Below are positions 17,271-29,757 of a DNA stretch of 64,000 nt, in pieces. Within the stretch, counting starts at the first letter, position 1. Each line of letters begins with the position of its first letter. A program made the position numbers and the translations under genes. The stretch is from Bubalus kerabau (lineage: Eukaryota; Chordata; Mammalia; Artiodactyla; Bovidae), in assembly GCF_029407905.1 (NCBI RefSeq), contig NC_073626.1, positions 82,611,482 through 82,675,481 on the forward strand, read 5' to 3'. Under the pieces are notes generated by a model that was not told the origin of the DNA, searched no databases, and was given only the letters and a program-made list of their open reading frames with translations.

Positions 17271-18155
17271 AAATGTTAACGAGGCAACTCATACCCTGTA
17301 TGACAAGGATGACTCTCAAAAAGAAAATGAAAATCCTTGATGAAAAAGAAATATATTAATATTGTTGTTTATAAGCCAGATTTTTCATGTTACAGAAAGA
17401 CATTCCTGTGTTCAAGTTGACCTTCTGATTTGGTGGCAGATCTAGAGTCTAATTTAAGAGGATAACCATTACATAAAACCAATATAAAGAGGCCATATTA
17501 TGCTAGCATATCTCCATCATCACACATCAGGCTACTTTTGATTTTAGTTATGCCATTGCCTTCTCCAGTTAAGTTAGCATAGGTGATCCTGACTGAAGTG
17601 GATGGTTGAAACTGCTACTAACTTTGGTGATCCATCCCTGCTGTTACTATGGGATGGGATCTGACACAAATATATGATTGATTGATTGATATGAAGCATT
17701 TGGCGTACTGCTAAAAATCTTACCATCAAAAAATAGAATGTAGACAGATGACTCTCCAAGAACACATCTATTTGAATACCTTTGAAGTTGGGATTTCACT
17801 TTACTTTTGATAATTTACATGACTAGCAAGTACTGTTTTTGATATGGGATTGTATTAACAAAAATTTTGTCTTACTAAAGGATAGTCAAGTGAGCAAAGA
17901 TGAATTATTATTATTAATCAAATAGAAGCACTAAAGTTTTTCTTTTTAAACATGGAGTTAAATAGTTTTAAGTGATTAAGTTTCTAAACCTTTAAACCAA
18001 GAATAAATTTATATTAAAGTTAATTCATGAGATCTTGACTTGTGATTTTTTTTTTCTTGCTAGTATACTTGCAGTGTTTGGCTTTTTCCCCACAAGTCTA
18101 TTTGGTATATAGGGTCAAAGTTGATAAAGTGGCAGTCATATATTTGCATAGGTGG

Positions 18156-18374
18156 TTTAGTTGCTAAGTCACGTTAAACTCTTGTGTCCCCTTGGACTGT
18201 AGCCTGAAAGGCTCCTCTCTCCATGGAATTTTCCAGGCCAGAGTACTGGAGTGGGTTGCCATTTCCTTCTCCAGCGGATCTTCCTGGCCCAGGGTTCAAA
18301 CTCTGATCTCTTGCATTGCAGCTGGTCTCCTGCATTGCAAGCAGATTCTTTACCAACTGAGCCACCAGGGAAGT
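18156..18374 (-). mobile_element. Bov-tA SINE
   Basis: The reverse-orientation copy runs from ttagttgctaagtc to gagccaccagggaag. An internal repeat (tctcttgcattgcagctggt, then tctcctgcattgcaagcaga) duplicates the segment around the tRNA-like region. Confidence 0.9.
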
Positions 18375-18435
18375 TGTATATATATATATATATGTATACA
18401 CACACACACACATGCACACATATATATGTATATAA
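18375..18435. repeat. (TA)n/(CA)n microsatellite
   Basis: Alternating TA then CA dinucleotides directly abut the head of the neighbouring Bov-tA copy. Confidence 0.9.
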
Positions 18436-18566
18436 AACATGACTTGATCTTATTATACTTCTCTGGGAAGGAGAATTAAGACAAAAAATTGATAACCTCT
18501 CAAAAGTCCTACAGAGAATTGAAGCCAAAATCTAGGTTTGTACTTTAAAATGTAGATTATATTCCA

Positions 18567-18665
18567 TTCAGTTCAGTTCAGTTCAGTCGCTCAGTCGTGT
18601 CCAACTCCTTGCGACCCCATGAATCACAGCATGCCAGGCCACCCTGTCCATTACCAACTCCTGGA
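18567..18665 (-). mobile_element. BovB LINE 3' end with target-site duplication
   Basis: A 5'-truncated BovB tail in reverse orientation, starting with the ttcagttcag tail repeats. ATATTCCATT at 18559-18568 recurs at 18708-18717 and is a plausible 10-base target duplication. Filler sequence at 18666-18707 lies between the truncation point and the second copy. Confidence 0.85.
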
Positions 18666-18719
18666 GTTTACCCAAATATTTTTGGGTAAACCTAATATTT
18701 ACACCTAATATTCCATTAG

Positions 18720-18842
18720 GTGTGTTAATTAACTAGATGGGAGGAATCCTTTCACAGTGTATAAGTATACCAATTATCACTGTGTATGCTTTAAATATCT
18801 TATAATTTTTTCAATTATACTTCAATAAAGGTGTAACTGAAT
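18720..18842 (+). mobile_element. Old L1 3' end fragment
   Basis: It contains the pattern aattatacttcaataaaggtg with the upstream cacagtgtataagtatacc, characteristic of old L1 3' ends. Confidence 0.5.
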
Positions 18843-19307
18843 ATCTGAAAAAGGCATTTTAAAAGGTACCTGAACAAATTTAAATTATACCTCATTAAAT
18901 TAAAGACCAGTGTAATATTTTCCTAAGCAGAATGCGCTTCCAGCTCTAGTCATTTATCACATGATATTTATTAACATGCTTGATGCATAGTTTATGCTAA
19001 GGAAAAGTTTACTTAATGAATGAATGAATAAAACAAAATAAAACTTCCATTAACAAATTAATTTCATTCAACCTTCTATTTGCCTGAGAATGTCCTAGGA
19101 CCTGGGGTTAGAACAATGAACAAATGTGTACTTTACTTTCTCAAGAGGGAGTATAGAAAATAAATAATCCATATTCTTTCCTTTAAGTTCAGAGAATCAT
19201 AATTCTATAATAAGAAGTTGTGCATAATCAAGTTTTATTTAAGGTTATTAATAACATTAGGCTGGAGGAAATAATAAAAATATTATTTTTTATTGTCATC
19301 ACCTAGG

Positions 19308-19532
19308 TTTCCCAGGTGGTGCTAGTGGTAAGAAACCCGCCTACTCAGTTCAGGAGATATAAGAACCTCGGGTTCAATCCCTGGGTCAGCAAGATCCCCT
19401 GGAGTGGGGCACGCCAACCCACTCCAGTATTCTGGCCTGGAGAACAACGCCATGGAGAGAGGAGCCTGGCAGGCTGCAGTCCATTGGGTTGAAAAGAGTC
19501 AGACACGACTGAAGCGACTTAGCATGCATGGA
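19308..19532 (+). mobile_element. Bov-tA SINE
   Basis: It runs from tttcccaggtggtgctagtg to gacacgactgaagcgactta and is full length apart from small indels. Confidence 0.9.
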
Positions 19533-21639
19533 GAGAATTAAAACTGTCATTGAAGACCACAGAGAGAAAGGAATGCACAGGTACAAATAACATTTCTTTG
19601 TGTAAAAACTGTTTGCAACTATGGCAGATCTTTCTATCTATCGACATATAATGGGGATATTCTATGGGTTCCTTTTGACACACTGAGAAATAGGAAGTAC
19701 TGATCAAACAGTGAAAAAGCAAAGGACATGGGAACTTGATCAGTGACAAGATCCTTATTGAAGGGCACTTTGATCATTACTACAGAATCACATCTCTGCC
19801 TAGAGGCGCATATGACACGCTGTGATCCAGAGACCCATTTATTTGACCCACTCAATGATTTTAAGGTGTTGAGCTAGTTAACACCTACAAAAAAATCAAG
19901 ATTCCTGCTTATGTTTGAAATTTTGAAGATCTGGCAACACTGGATTCACATTCCAGCATGGCAGTGGCTTGCTGGACAAAGTAGTGGCCACCTGTCTTAG
20001 TTGGGACATATACTTTTCAGTTGGTTACTGTTCCCATCACTCACTGATGTTTCATACCAAACCTGCCTGGAACCATAGCAATTTGAGTTTCTCATACTTG
20101 CTGCTAACTGTCAGGCTGAAAGAATAAAGTTAGTAAGTTAACTTGGTGTGTTGAGAAAGATAAATGCAAAATGTTGGGAGTAGAAAAACAGTAAATAAAT
20201 ATATTTCGACACATTTTTAAAAAATTTATTATTTTCTGGGGCAAACACTTTATACTTAATGTGTATCTATTTGGTTTAAAACAATCCAGGCCTATCATCT
20301 CTAAATATATTTTCTTGTGGGAGATGACACAACATAAACAAACAGTACGAGGATACATAAATTGGGTTTAGAGGTATAAGCTTCTACTTCAGCACTTATG
20401 TGCTATTATGAAACAGAACTATAATTGTTACACTAGTTCGGTATGTTAGTGTCAATGCATCAATTTTACTGCCCCCTGTTTTCTGTAACTTACATAAAGC
20501 CTGTCTTAAATTATTCCAAGGTTTTGTTTCCATTATTTACTGTGTTTCATATTTTGTAACTAGTGGAGTTGGATTTTAAATCTCACTTTCTTTCTTCCCA
20601 AGTGTTGGTGTCTATAGACAGAAGGGTTAGATAAAAGGATGGATCATCATAATGATCAGGAAGAAATCCAATTACACAAATAAATGCAATAAAGAATTCT
20701 GGCCAGAACACCATACATAAATTCACATGAAACAATTCATGAAATTGGTATTAATACTTAAAAAATTAAATTCAAATATAGATTGGCTGCAAGAAGAAAA
20801 ATACAATTTTGGGTTCACAGGTGGATTAACCAAAATCAGTACTCATGCCGTCTTTTATACTAGGTATGTCATAAGTTACTATGGGTGACTTACTAAATCA
20901 CACCTAACTTTAAAAAAAAAATCTCATTCATCCCTGAAAAGAAACATATGATATATATGCTCTAATTTTGGAATCTAGACAACATCAGGCAAAATAAAAA
21001 AATGTTATAATGTTTGCATAACTCATGCCAATCTGGTATCAGCTCATAGATTAATCAAGTATATTACAAAGTTTCCATGGATGTACATTTCTCCAAAAGG
21101 GATTTCTCCAGCACAGAAAAGATTCCACACTTTGCCTACTTAATTTGCCATTGTTCTTATCACTATAAGAAAAGGCATTGTACATTTCCACTGATAAAAA
21201 TGCAAACTCATGCTATCATAATGAGTAAGGGAAGAAAAAAGACAGTCTTTTTATGATGACTCACTATTACTGTGACTCTTAGAAGTACATCCATTAAAAT
21301 AAAGTGTGATGTAACTGGCAGAAGAGTAGATAATAACTGCCTCACTAAAGTGGAAAAAATAGCTCATTTTCAATGCTAGTAATTCAGCAATTTTACCCAT
21401 CACTAACCTCATTCTTAATAAAACCAGGAAGGGTTTGTACCATTGTCAAACAGGCAGAAATAATACCAAAAATGTGCTTCTTATGTTAACAAAGATGTCA
21501 GTTGATTCAAGACTTGAAAGAATAATCAGTTCTTTAAGTGATGAACATAAAAATTTGTGGTTGATATATTGTGTTTGTCTAGATTTGGATATATTTGTCG
21601 AATTCAAACATGTTTTATTTTTGCCATGAGTTTTTTCTC

Positions 21640-21975
21640 TTCACTTTTTAAAAAATTTACTTTAAAATTTTACAGCATAAAATTTGATATCCCTATAGTT
21701 TGAGTTTCATGTTAGAGTTTTTCCTCATTCACTACACACTTTTGAATCTTGGCTCAAAAATTGTTTTTTCTTTGAAACCTTTCCTGACTTTTCTATACAG
21801 AGTTACCTGTTCCTGCTTTTATTATCATATTCCTATATGGTCAGTACATATCTCTATTACCCACCTATCACATTTCTCATAACTGAACTCATGCATCTTC
21901 AAATCTTGATGTTTATCTTCCTGGTAGAGAGTAGATCCTCCCCTCTAAATGTCAAGAAGTGAATACATGGATAAA
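21640..21975 (+). mobile_element. L2 LINE fragment
   Basis: The diverged order cttggctcaaa, aacctttcctgac, then tatcacatttctcataactg follows the L2 3' region. Confidence 0.5.
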
Positions 21976-22774
21976 AATACCTTTTTTCTTAGGAATGTGA
22001 AAACTTTATGATTTTATAAAAATCTAGTTTAAAAATTAAAGTTCTATAAAATCGTATGATTTCATTTTTTGATATTTCAGTTGATAATCTTTGATGCTGA
22101 ACATTTCATAATTGGTAGGCAGGGTTACTGAAGCTGATGCATATAGCAATAATATGTCAATCACTGACAAAGTATACTTAGCAGAGTTCTCCTGGTAACA
22201 CTCAAATGGTTGGAACATTTACGGAAGAGCATGGGCAGTGCTGTTATGCTATAAAGAGCAATTGAAATCATTAGAGGGAAGAAAAGCCTGTATCAAGAAA
22301 CCAAAAGATACACAAAGGCAGCAAACACATACAGAAAGTAAAGAACCTTTCAAAATAGGAAAATTTATTTTCAAATGCTCTTTTTATAAAAGATCTTATT
22401 GGTGAGAAACTAATCTGTATGTTCTTTTTCTTTTGTAAATTGTTATTATTCATTGGGTTGGTAAATGAATGCATTATCAAGCATTATGTAAAAACAACAG
22501 TAGAATGCTTTGGGCAGAATTACTACGACATCAACAAATTAAGTTGATATATTTGTGATGACAATAAAAGATACCATTTTGTCCTTATTTTCACTATAAA
22601 GGGGAAAGAAGAGTCCAGGCAAATGTAAGTCATGACCCTTTGTATCCCTGTATATACTCGGAAGTGAAGACTCCAGTTTTACTTCATTTAGTACTAGTGC
22701 TTCCTGAAGCCATGAATGCTCCCTGAAGCTGGTGGGACTATTGGATCCTAAGAGACTGACCAGAAGGGAAAGAG

Positions 22775-23422
22775 ACATGTGTACCCCAATGTTCATCACA
22801 GCACTGTTTATAATAGCCAGGACATGGAAGCAACCTAGATGTCCATCAGCAGACGAATAGATAAGAAAGCTGTGGTACATATACACAATGGAGTTACTAC
22901 TCAGCCATTAAAAAGAACACATTTGAATCAGTTCTAATGAGGTGGATGAAACTGGAGCCTATTATACAGAGTGAAGTAAGCCAGAAAGAAAAACACCAAT
23001 ACAGTATACTAACGCATATATATGGAATTTAGAAAGATGGTAACAATAACCCTGTGTACGAGACAGCAAAAGAGACACTGATGTATGGAGCAGTCTTGTG
23101 GACTCTGTTGGAGAGGGAGAGGGTGGGGGGATTTGGGAGAATGGCATTGAAGCATGTGTGGTGTCATGTGTGAGGCGAGTTGCCGGTCCAGGTTCGGTGC
23201 ACGATGCTGGATGCTTGGGGCTGGTGCACTGGGACGACCCGGGGGGATGGTGTGGCGGGGGGGAGGAGGGAGGGGGGTTCAGGATGGGGAGCATATGTAT
23301 ACCTGTGGCGGATTCGTTTTGGTGTTTGGCAAAACTAATACAGTGTTTCAGGTTTAAAAATAGAATAGAATTTGAAAAAAAAAATTAAAATTAAAAAAAA
23401 AATAAAAAAATTAAAGTAGCAA
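22775..23422 (+). mobile_element. Bovine L1 3' end (ORF2 terminus, 3'UTR, poly(A))
   Basis: It starts with the ORF2-end block (tgttcatcacagcactgttt, tggaagcaacctagatgtcc), continues through an unusually G-rich 3'UTR (23090-23290) and ends in a poly(A)-like tail near 23373-23422. It is 5' truncated. The 3'UTR contains several runs of four or more G. See the finding on A-to-G differences. Confidence 0.9.
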
Positions 23423-24529
23423 CTTTTTCCTTTGAAATTACTGCATCTCTAAATGTGAGTGACCTCATATCACTTCACCTATATATTTATTTATTCTACC
23501 AACAGCTACTGAGCACCACCTATCTCTATAGCATTTTGCTAGGCATTGTCAGTATTGTTTTAATAAAAGTTTTATCTACCAACCTATTTACATATCAATA
23601 ATCTGTCAGTCTATCTCTATATCTGTGCAATATATATAAATATGTACATATATATCTAATGGAATAAAAATGGCTCACTTAACTTGAAATTCTCTTAAGA
23701 TCTGTAATATATAGACATGCACAAATTATGTAGGATTGTTGTATAAGTCTCTGAGAGAATTGAATTCATACTTTATTGAATTCATACTAATTCATACTTT
23801 AATTGAATGCTAGCATTCAATTAATATCAACTATTTCCTGACTCAAAAGAATTATGCTTTGGTCACATCTAGCTATAAAGAGCAAAACTTATCATTTTTA
23901 ATAAAAATACTTAATTTAAAAGTAGAAATATTTGACTTCAAAGACAGGTTTCTGAATAAGTAATGCCAGCTTTCACTGCTAAAATTCTGTCCTCTTCTTT
24001 CCCCAAAGTGTTATTTATAGAGTCATATCTCAGCATCTAAAATGCTAAAGATTCATAAAAAGAACTTGTAAAAGATGTACTCTCAACTGAGCCATCAAAC
24101 ATATTAGTTATATAAATAGGATACTTATTTGATAAAGTAAAAAAACAGGACACATAAAACATTTGATTTTCAGTAAAAGACACCTAGAAGTATTATGTAG
24201 AAGTATAATATATATATTATATATTAACACACACACAAACACATATACACGTATACAACATTTCAGTCTAACATAGAAGTAAGGCATCTTAAAAACAAAA
24301 GGGCATTTGGATATAAATAAACATAAAAGTAAAATAAAAGAGGCTAAAACATGGAGTCTCAAGGAGTAGTGAAATTGCAAGTAAAAAGCTTGCAAAAAGA
24401 ATGAAAATAACTTAAAGAAAAAGAAAACCAGGGGTAACATGTATATTATGTTAATTAATTCAAACCAAAATAGATAAAAAGAAGAATTGTACCTTTTCAT
24501 TACACAACTCCTCTTCACCAATATTCAGT

Positions 24530-25215
24530 TGATTTGACAGTGAAAGCCCTGCCAATTCTACCTTTAATTATCTTTTGAGTCGGTGTCCCCTTTATTCTAG
24601 AATTTCTGACCCATTTAAGCCCTCATATATTTAATCTGCTATTTCAGTAGTCTCTTAACTTACCTTCTTCAATCTAACTTTGACACCCTTTACATCAATC
24701 CTATACAGCTAGGAAAAATATTACTTAAATGCATATCTATTCTTCTTACTCCCCTGTTTGTTTCTTCAGTGGGTTTTGATTGCCTTAGAATAAAATAAAA
24801 ATTAAAATTTTTTTCTCTTATGCAGGCTTTGGCTACACTTCCAGCCCCATGACTCAATTATGTTTCACTGTGTTCATAAATATACTAATTTACCTGTGGC
24901 ATAAGCTGTTTCTTTCACCTACAGTGTAGTTCTACATTTATAAAAAAAAAAAAATTAAGTCTCAGCTGAGGCATTCTCCACTCTCAGATTCCCCTCAATT
25001 ATCCCTCATTCAGAGTAAAGTTTATCACAACCTTTGTGTCCTAATAAACCTCATTTATATTTTCTATCATAGAATCTACCAAATTGCACTTGTAATCATT
25101 TGTTATGTGTCTGTCTTTCTGATAGAGAGAGCTTCTTGAGGGCAAAGTAATATCACACTCATCACGGAATCTTTTGTGCTTGACATATGGTGCATGCTTA
25201 ATGACTATCAGCAGA
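24530..25215 (+). mobile_element. L2 LINE fragment
   Basis: It follows the order of the L2 3' region, from tagtctcttaact and the cttcaatct block through cagctgaggcattctccactctc to gagagcttcttgagggcaaag. Diverged throughout. Confidence 0.6.
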
Positions 25216-25224
25216 ATAAAAAAA

Positions 25225-25455
25225 TTACAAGGCACAGATCTGGAATTAGCCTTCTTGAGTTTGGATCACATTTGCTCACTTTCTTTGGGCAAATTACTTA
25301 GCTCTTCCATGAGTTCATTTCTTGTCCAAAAAAAGTGTGTGTGTTTGTGTGTGTGTGTGTGTAGGGCACAGATGAAATAGTGCCTATCTTGGAAGGTTAC
25401 TGCAAGGAGAATCGGAGTAACATATGTGAAAACCTGGCTTATAAGTGCTACATGA
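25225..25455 (+). mobile_element. MIR SINE interrupted by a (TG)n run
   Basis: It has the MIR order: tttgggcaaattacttagct, then gatgaaatagtgcctatctt, then cataagtgcta-like sequence. A TG microsatellite at 25335-25363 has expanded in the middle. Confidence 0.65.
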
Positions 25456-25903
25456 ATATTTGTTATTTTTGCTTAACAAACATTCATTGTACACTTACTC
25501 TGCATCAGCTATTTCCCCAGTAATTCAAGATATACAGTAAATAAGGCAAAAGAAAAAAAAAAAAAAAGATTGAATGAAAGTAGATTGTCTCTGGTTATGT
25601 CAATATATTTTGCCATGAAATTTTTCATTATATAAATAAGTCCAGAAACAAAAGAAAAAACAAGTTTCAATATGTATATTCTTTATTCTACCAGAGAAGA
25701 AGTAGATTTGTGAGGTTTATTGAAAGAAAAGCAAAAAGGTGCCTGTGCATATTATAACCCTTCTAAATCATTCTGGCCCCCAGGACATAGAAATTTCTAT
25801 AGAGGCATGGCCAGAGAGTAGCTTTCAGATCACTGATTTAGTTTTTCTCTGATTCATCTTTCATGAACTGATATCCAACAAAGAGTCAGTTCACAGGGAT
25901 TTG

Positions 25904-27745
25904 ATCTCAGTTCAGTTCAGTCGCTCAGTCGTGTCTGACTCTTTGCGACCCCATGAATTGCAGCACTCCAGGCCTCCCTGTCCATCACCATCTCCTGAAG
26001 TTCACTCAAACTCACATCCATCGACTTGGTGATGCCATCCAGCCATCTCATCCTCTGTCATCCCCTTCTCCTCCTGCCCACAATCCCTCCCTGCATCAGA
26101 GTCTTTTCCAATGAGTCAACTCTTCGCATGAGGTGGCTAAAGTACTGCAGTTTCAGCTTTAGCATCATTCCTTCCAAAGAACACCCAGGGCTGATCTCCT
26201 TTATAATGGACTGGTTGGATCTCCTTGCAGTCCAAGGGACTCTCAAGAGTCTTCTCCAACATCACAGTTCAAAAGCATCAATTCTTCGGCGCTCAGCTAG
26301 GAAAAACCGTAGCCTTGACTAGATGGACCTTTGTTGGCAAAGTAATGTCTCTGCTTTTGAATATGCTATCTAGGTTGGTCATAACTTTCCTTCCAAGGAG
26401 TAAGTGTCTTTTAATTTCATGGCTGCAATCACCATCTGCAGTGATTTTTGAGTCAAAAAAAAATAAAGTCTGACACTGTTTCCACTGTTTCCCCATCTAT
26501 TTCCCATGAAGTGATGGGACCAGATGTCATGATCTTAGTTTTCTGAATGTTGAGCTTTAAGCCAACTTTTTAACTCTCCTCTTTCACTTTCATCAGGAGG
26601 CTTTTTAGTTCCTCTTCACTTTCTGCCATAAGGGTGGTGTCATCTGCATATCTGAGGTTATTGATATTTCTCCTGGCAATCTTGATTCCAGCTTGTGTTT
26701 CTTCCAGCCCAGCGTTTCTCATGATGTGCTCTGCATATAAGTTAAATAAGCAGGGTGACAATATACAGCCTTGACGTGCTCCTTTTCCTATTTGTAACCA
26801 GTCTGTTGTTCCATGTCCAGTTCTAACTGTTGCTTCCTTACCTGCATATAGGTTTCTCAAGAGGCAGGTCAGGTGGTCTGGTATGCCCATCTCTCAGAAT
26901 TTTCCACAGTTTATTGTGATCCACACAGTCAAAGGCTTTGGCATAGTCAATAAATCAGAGATAGATGTTTATCTGGAACTCTCCTGTTTTTTCCATGATC
27001 CAGCAGATGTTGGAGATTTGATCTCTGGTTCCTCTGCCTTTTCTAAAACCAGCTTGAACATCAGGAAGTTCACAGTTCACATATTGCTGAAGCCTGGCTT
27101 GGAGAATTTTGAGCATTACTTACTAGCGTGTGAGATGAGTGCAATTGTGTGGTAGTTTGAGCATTACTTTGGCATTGCCTTTCTTTGCAATTGGAATGAA
27201 AACTGACCTTTTCCAGTCCTGTGGCCACTGCTGAGTTTTCCAAATTTGCTGGCATATTGAGTGCAGCACTTTCACAGCATCATCTTTCAGGATTTGAAAT
27301 AGCTCAACTGGAATTCCATCACCTCCACTAGCTTTGTTCATAGTGATGCTTTCTAAGGCCCACTTGATTTCACATTCCAGGATGTCTGGCTCTAGGTGAG
27401 TGATTACACCGTCTTGATTGTCTTGGTCATGAAGATCTTTTTTGTACAGTTCTTCTGTGTATTCTTGTCACCTCTTCTTAATATCTTCTGCTTCTGTAAG
27501 GTCCATACCATTTCTGTCCTTTATTGAGCCCATCTTTGCATGAAATGTTCCCTTGGTATCTCTAATTTTCTTGAAGAGATCTCTAGTCTTTCCCATTCTG
27601 TTGTTTTCCTCTATTTCTTTGCATTGATCACTGAGGAAGGCTTTCTTATCTTTTCTTGCTGTTCTTTGGAACTCTGCATTCATATGCTTATATCTTTCCT
27701 TTTCTCCTTTGCTTTTGCTTCTCTTCTTTTCACTATTATACAATT
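25904..27745 (-). mobile_element. BovB (RTE-type) LINE, 5' truncated, about 1.8 kb
   Basis: This is the longest BovB copy. On the minus strand broken frames encode the linker upstream of the reverse transcriptase (27468-27743), a central segment (27123-27341) and the RT palm (26570-26890) with the catalytic motif YADD (RYADDTTLMAESEEEL). The 3' end carries the ctgaactga-type tail at 25904-25925. Frameshifts and stops make it inactive, and the 5' endonuclease region is missing. Confidence 0.93.
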
Positions 27746-27832
27746 CTTTTCACACTTAACTCTTCATTAAAAGGTCCTGTTTTTTTGCCTCTCATGTAAA
27801 TAACAAATTGAATATTAAGATTTGTAATTTTC

Positions 27833-28027
27833 CCTCATAGTTCAGTTGGTAAAGAATCTGCCTGCAATGCAGGAGATTCGGGTTCAATTCCTGGGTCAGG
27901 AAGATCCCCCGGAGAAGGAAATGGCAACCCATTCCAGTATTCTTGCCTGGAGAAACCCATGGACAGAGGAGCCTGGTAGGCTGCAGTCCATGGGGTTGCA
28001 AGAGTCAGACACAACTTAGTGACTAAG
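27833..28027 (+). mobile_element. Bov-tA SINE (left arm of an inverted pair)
   Basis: It runs from ttccctcatagttcagttgg to gacacaacttagtgactaag. It is followed within a few bases by a copy in the opposite orientation. Confidence 0.92.
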
Positions 28028-28029
28028 TG

Positions 28030-28243
28030 AAAGTGAATTCTCTCAGTCATGTCTGACTCTTTGTGACCCCACAGACTTAGTCTGTTGACTGCAGCCAGAC
28101 TCCTCCATCCTTGGGATTTTTTAGGCAAGAACACTGGAGTGGGTTGCCATTTCCTTCTCCAGAGGATCTTCCTGACCCAGGGGTTGAACCCAGGTCTCCC
28201 GCATTGTAGGCAGACGCTTTATCGTCTGAGCCACCAGGGAAGT
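28030..28243 (-). mobile_element. Bov-tA SINE (right arm of an inverted pair)
   Basis: It runs from aaagtgaattctctcagtca to gagccaccagggaag, tail to tail with 27833-28027. Confidence 0.92.
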
Positions 28244-28534
28244 TCAAAATATAGTGACTAAACCACCACATATATATGTATATTATCAGTCATAGCTCCC
28301 AGTGCCAAGCATCAGAGTCTGACTGATATAAATAGGAAAGGTACTTTGTTAAAGAAACAATTCACATTAGAAGTGTATTTCTCAGACTCTCCAGGAATAT
28401 GATTCCCAAAATATTCTCAGAGAATGAGACTTGGAGGTTTTATAGTGAGAAACCATGCTGAATAAAGCCACAGAACCTTCTGGTGAATCCACCCTTGTGG
28501 TTGACACTGGACACACCCACTGCCATTCATGAGG

Positions 28535-28585
28535 TTGCATATAGTTGGACACGACTGAGCGACTGAACTGAACTGAACTGATACA
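28535..28585 (+). mobile_element. BovB/Bov-tA 3' tail fragment
   Basis: Only the terminal tggacacgactgagcgactg followed by aactgaactgaactga repeats remains. Confidence 0.8.
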
Positions 28586-29663
28586 TCTATAGCTTTTAAA
28601 AATTGAGCCATTTAACTCCTATACATATATAGAAACAAATCAGATGAAATGAAATTTAAGGACATAGCCTTTGATCTGTATTGGATTTTCCTCCAATTAT
28701 ATTTATCAATTCCAGGGCAATGTAAAGGGTAGAACACCCACACACTTGCTGGAAATTCATGACTGAAGATCAAATTAGTTCTGTAAGGAGGGGTCAGAGC
28801 AGATGAGATTCAAATAGACTTTGCTAAGAAGGGGTGATAGTCTTTAAAATTTCAAGTATAGTGGTCTAGGAAACAGTAAAAGATAAATACTTGATTACAT
28901 ATCTCAGAATTATAAGAGAAATTATACTGAGCATAAGTGCTAAACACAGAGACAATGATCATTATATTTAAATAAGTTAACCTGTATTTTGTCTGAAATG
29001 ATATTTTTTGTCTCACCACTATTTTTACAGGAGGAAATCAACACAATATATCTGATTCTGATATAGAAAAAGTAGTTGTGTATGTAAGTATCTGTAATTC
29101 TCTCACCCATATTTCCTTGCATTCCCTCATCTCCATAAATTACTGCTTTTTCTTTCTCTATTTTCTGTACCCAGACTTGATGGTACACCTTGTCATTGTC
29201 ATAATCCCCTCTTTAGTAATGAAAGGGCTGGAAACAATAAAGACAGGAAAGAAAAGAAATTGAGGGGAAGAAAGGAATACTCCTTTTTTAGATCCTCCAA
29301 GAAAAACAAAACAACGAAAATGTGATTGGGGGAATTTGTTGTTGATACTTTTAGAATAATGATAAAAAATGCTTATGATAACAGGTTCACAGACTGGACC
29401 CCAGCCTAAAGTCTTGACTTCACTGAAGCCTCACAAATCTTCCCCAAATATATTTCTATACACTGTGCAATATGATGAATTGCATAATTCAATGGAGAGA
29501 TTTCAAATACCAAAGCAGAATGATGTCTCTAGAAGACCATGGCATATACCCAAGGATAAGGAAGATGGATTGAGTACTTGGCTCCCTACTTTTGGTGTCC
29601 ACCTAGTGGGTGGTACCTGAAATGCTCTGTCCTCCTGATGGGGTTGAAAACGAAGGCTCCTTG

Positions 29664-29757
29664 GGAGTTGGTGATGGACAGGGAAGCCTGGAGTGCTGCA
29701 GTCCATGGGGTCATAAAGAGTCGGACACGACTGAGCAACTGAACTGAACTGAACTGA
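29664..29757 (+). mobile_element. BovB LINE 3' end, short
   Basis: It reads gagttggtgatggacaggga through gagtcggacacgactgagca to repeated aactgaactg. Confidence 0.9.

Noticed and set aside
22539..23388. Long frames on both strands within 22539-23388.
   Set aside because: They fall wholly or largely in the L1 3' end and its G-rich 3'UTR and are not genes.
24661..24705. Minus-strand exon-like 45-base segment reading LYRIDVKGVKVRLKK with a good acceptor and gtaagt donor.
   Set aside because: It lies inside an L2 LINE remnant (24530-25215) whose consensus order explains the sequence, so the exon look is most likely coincidence.
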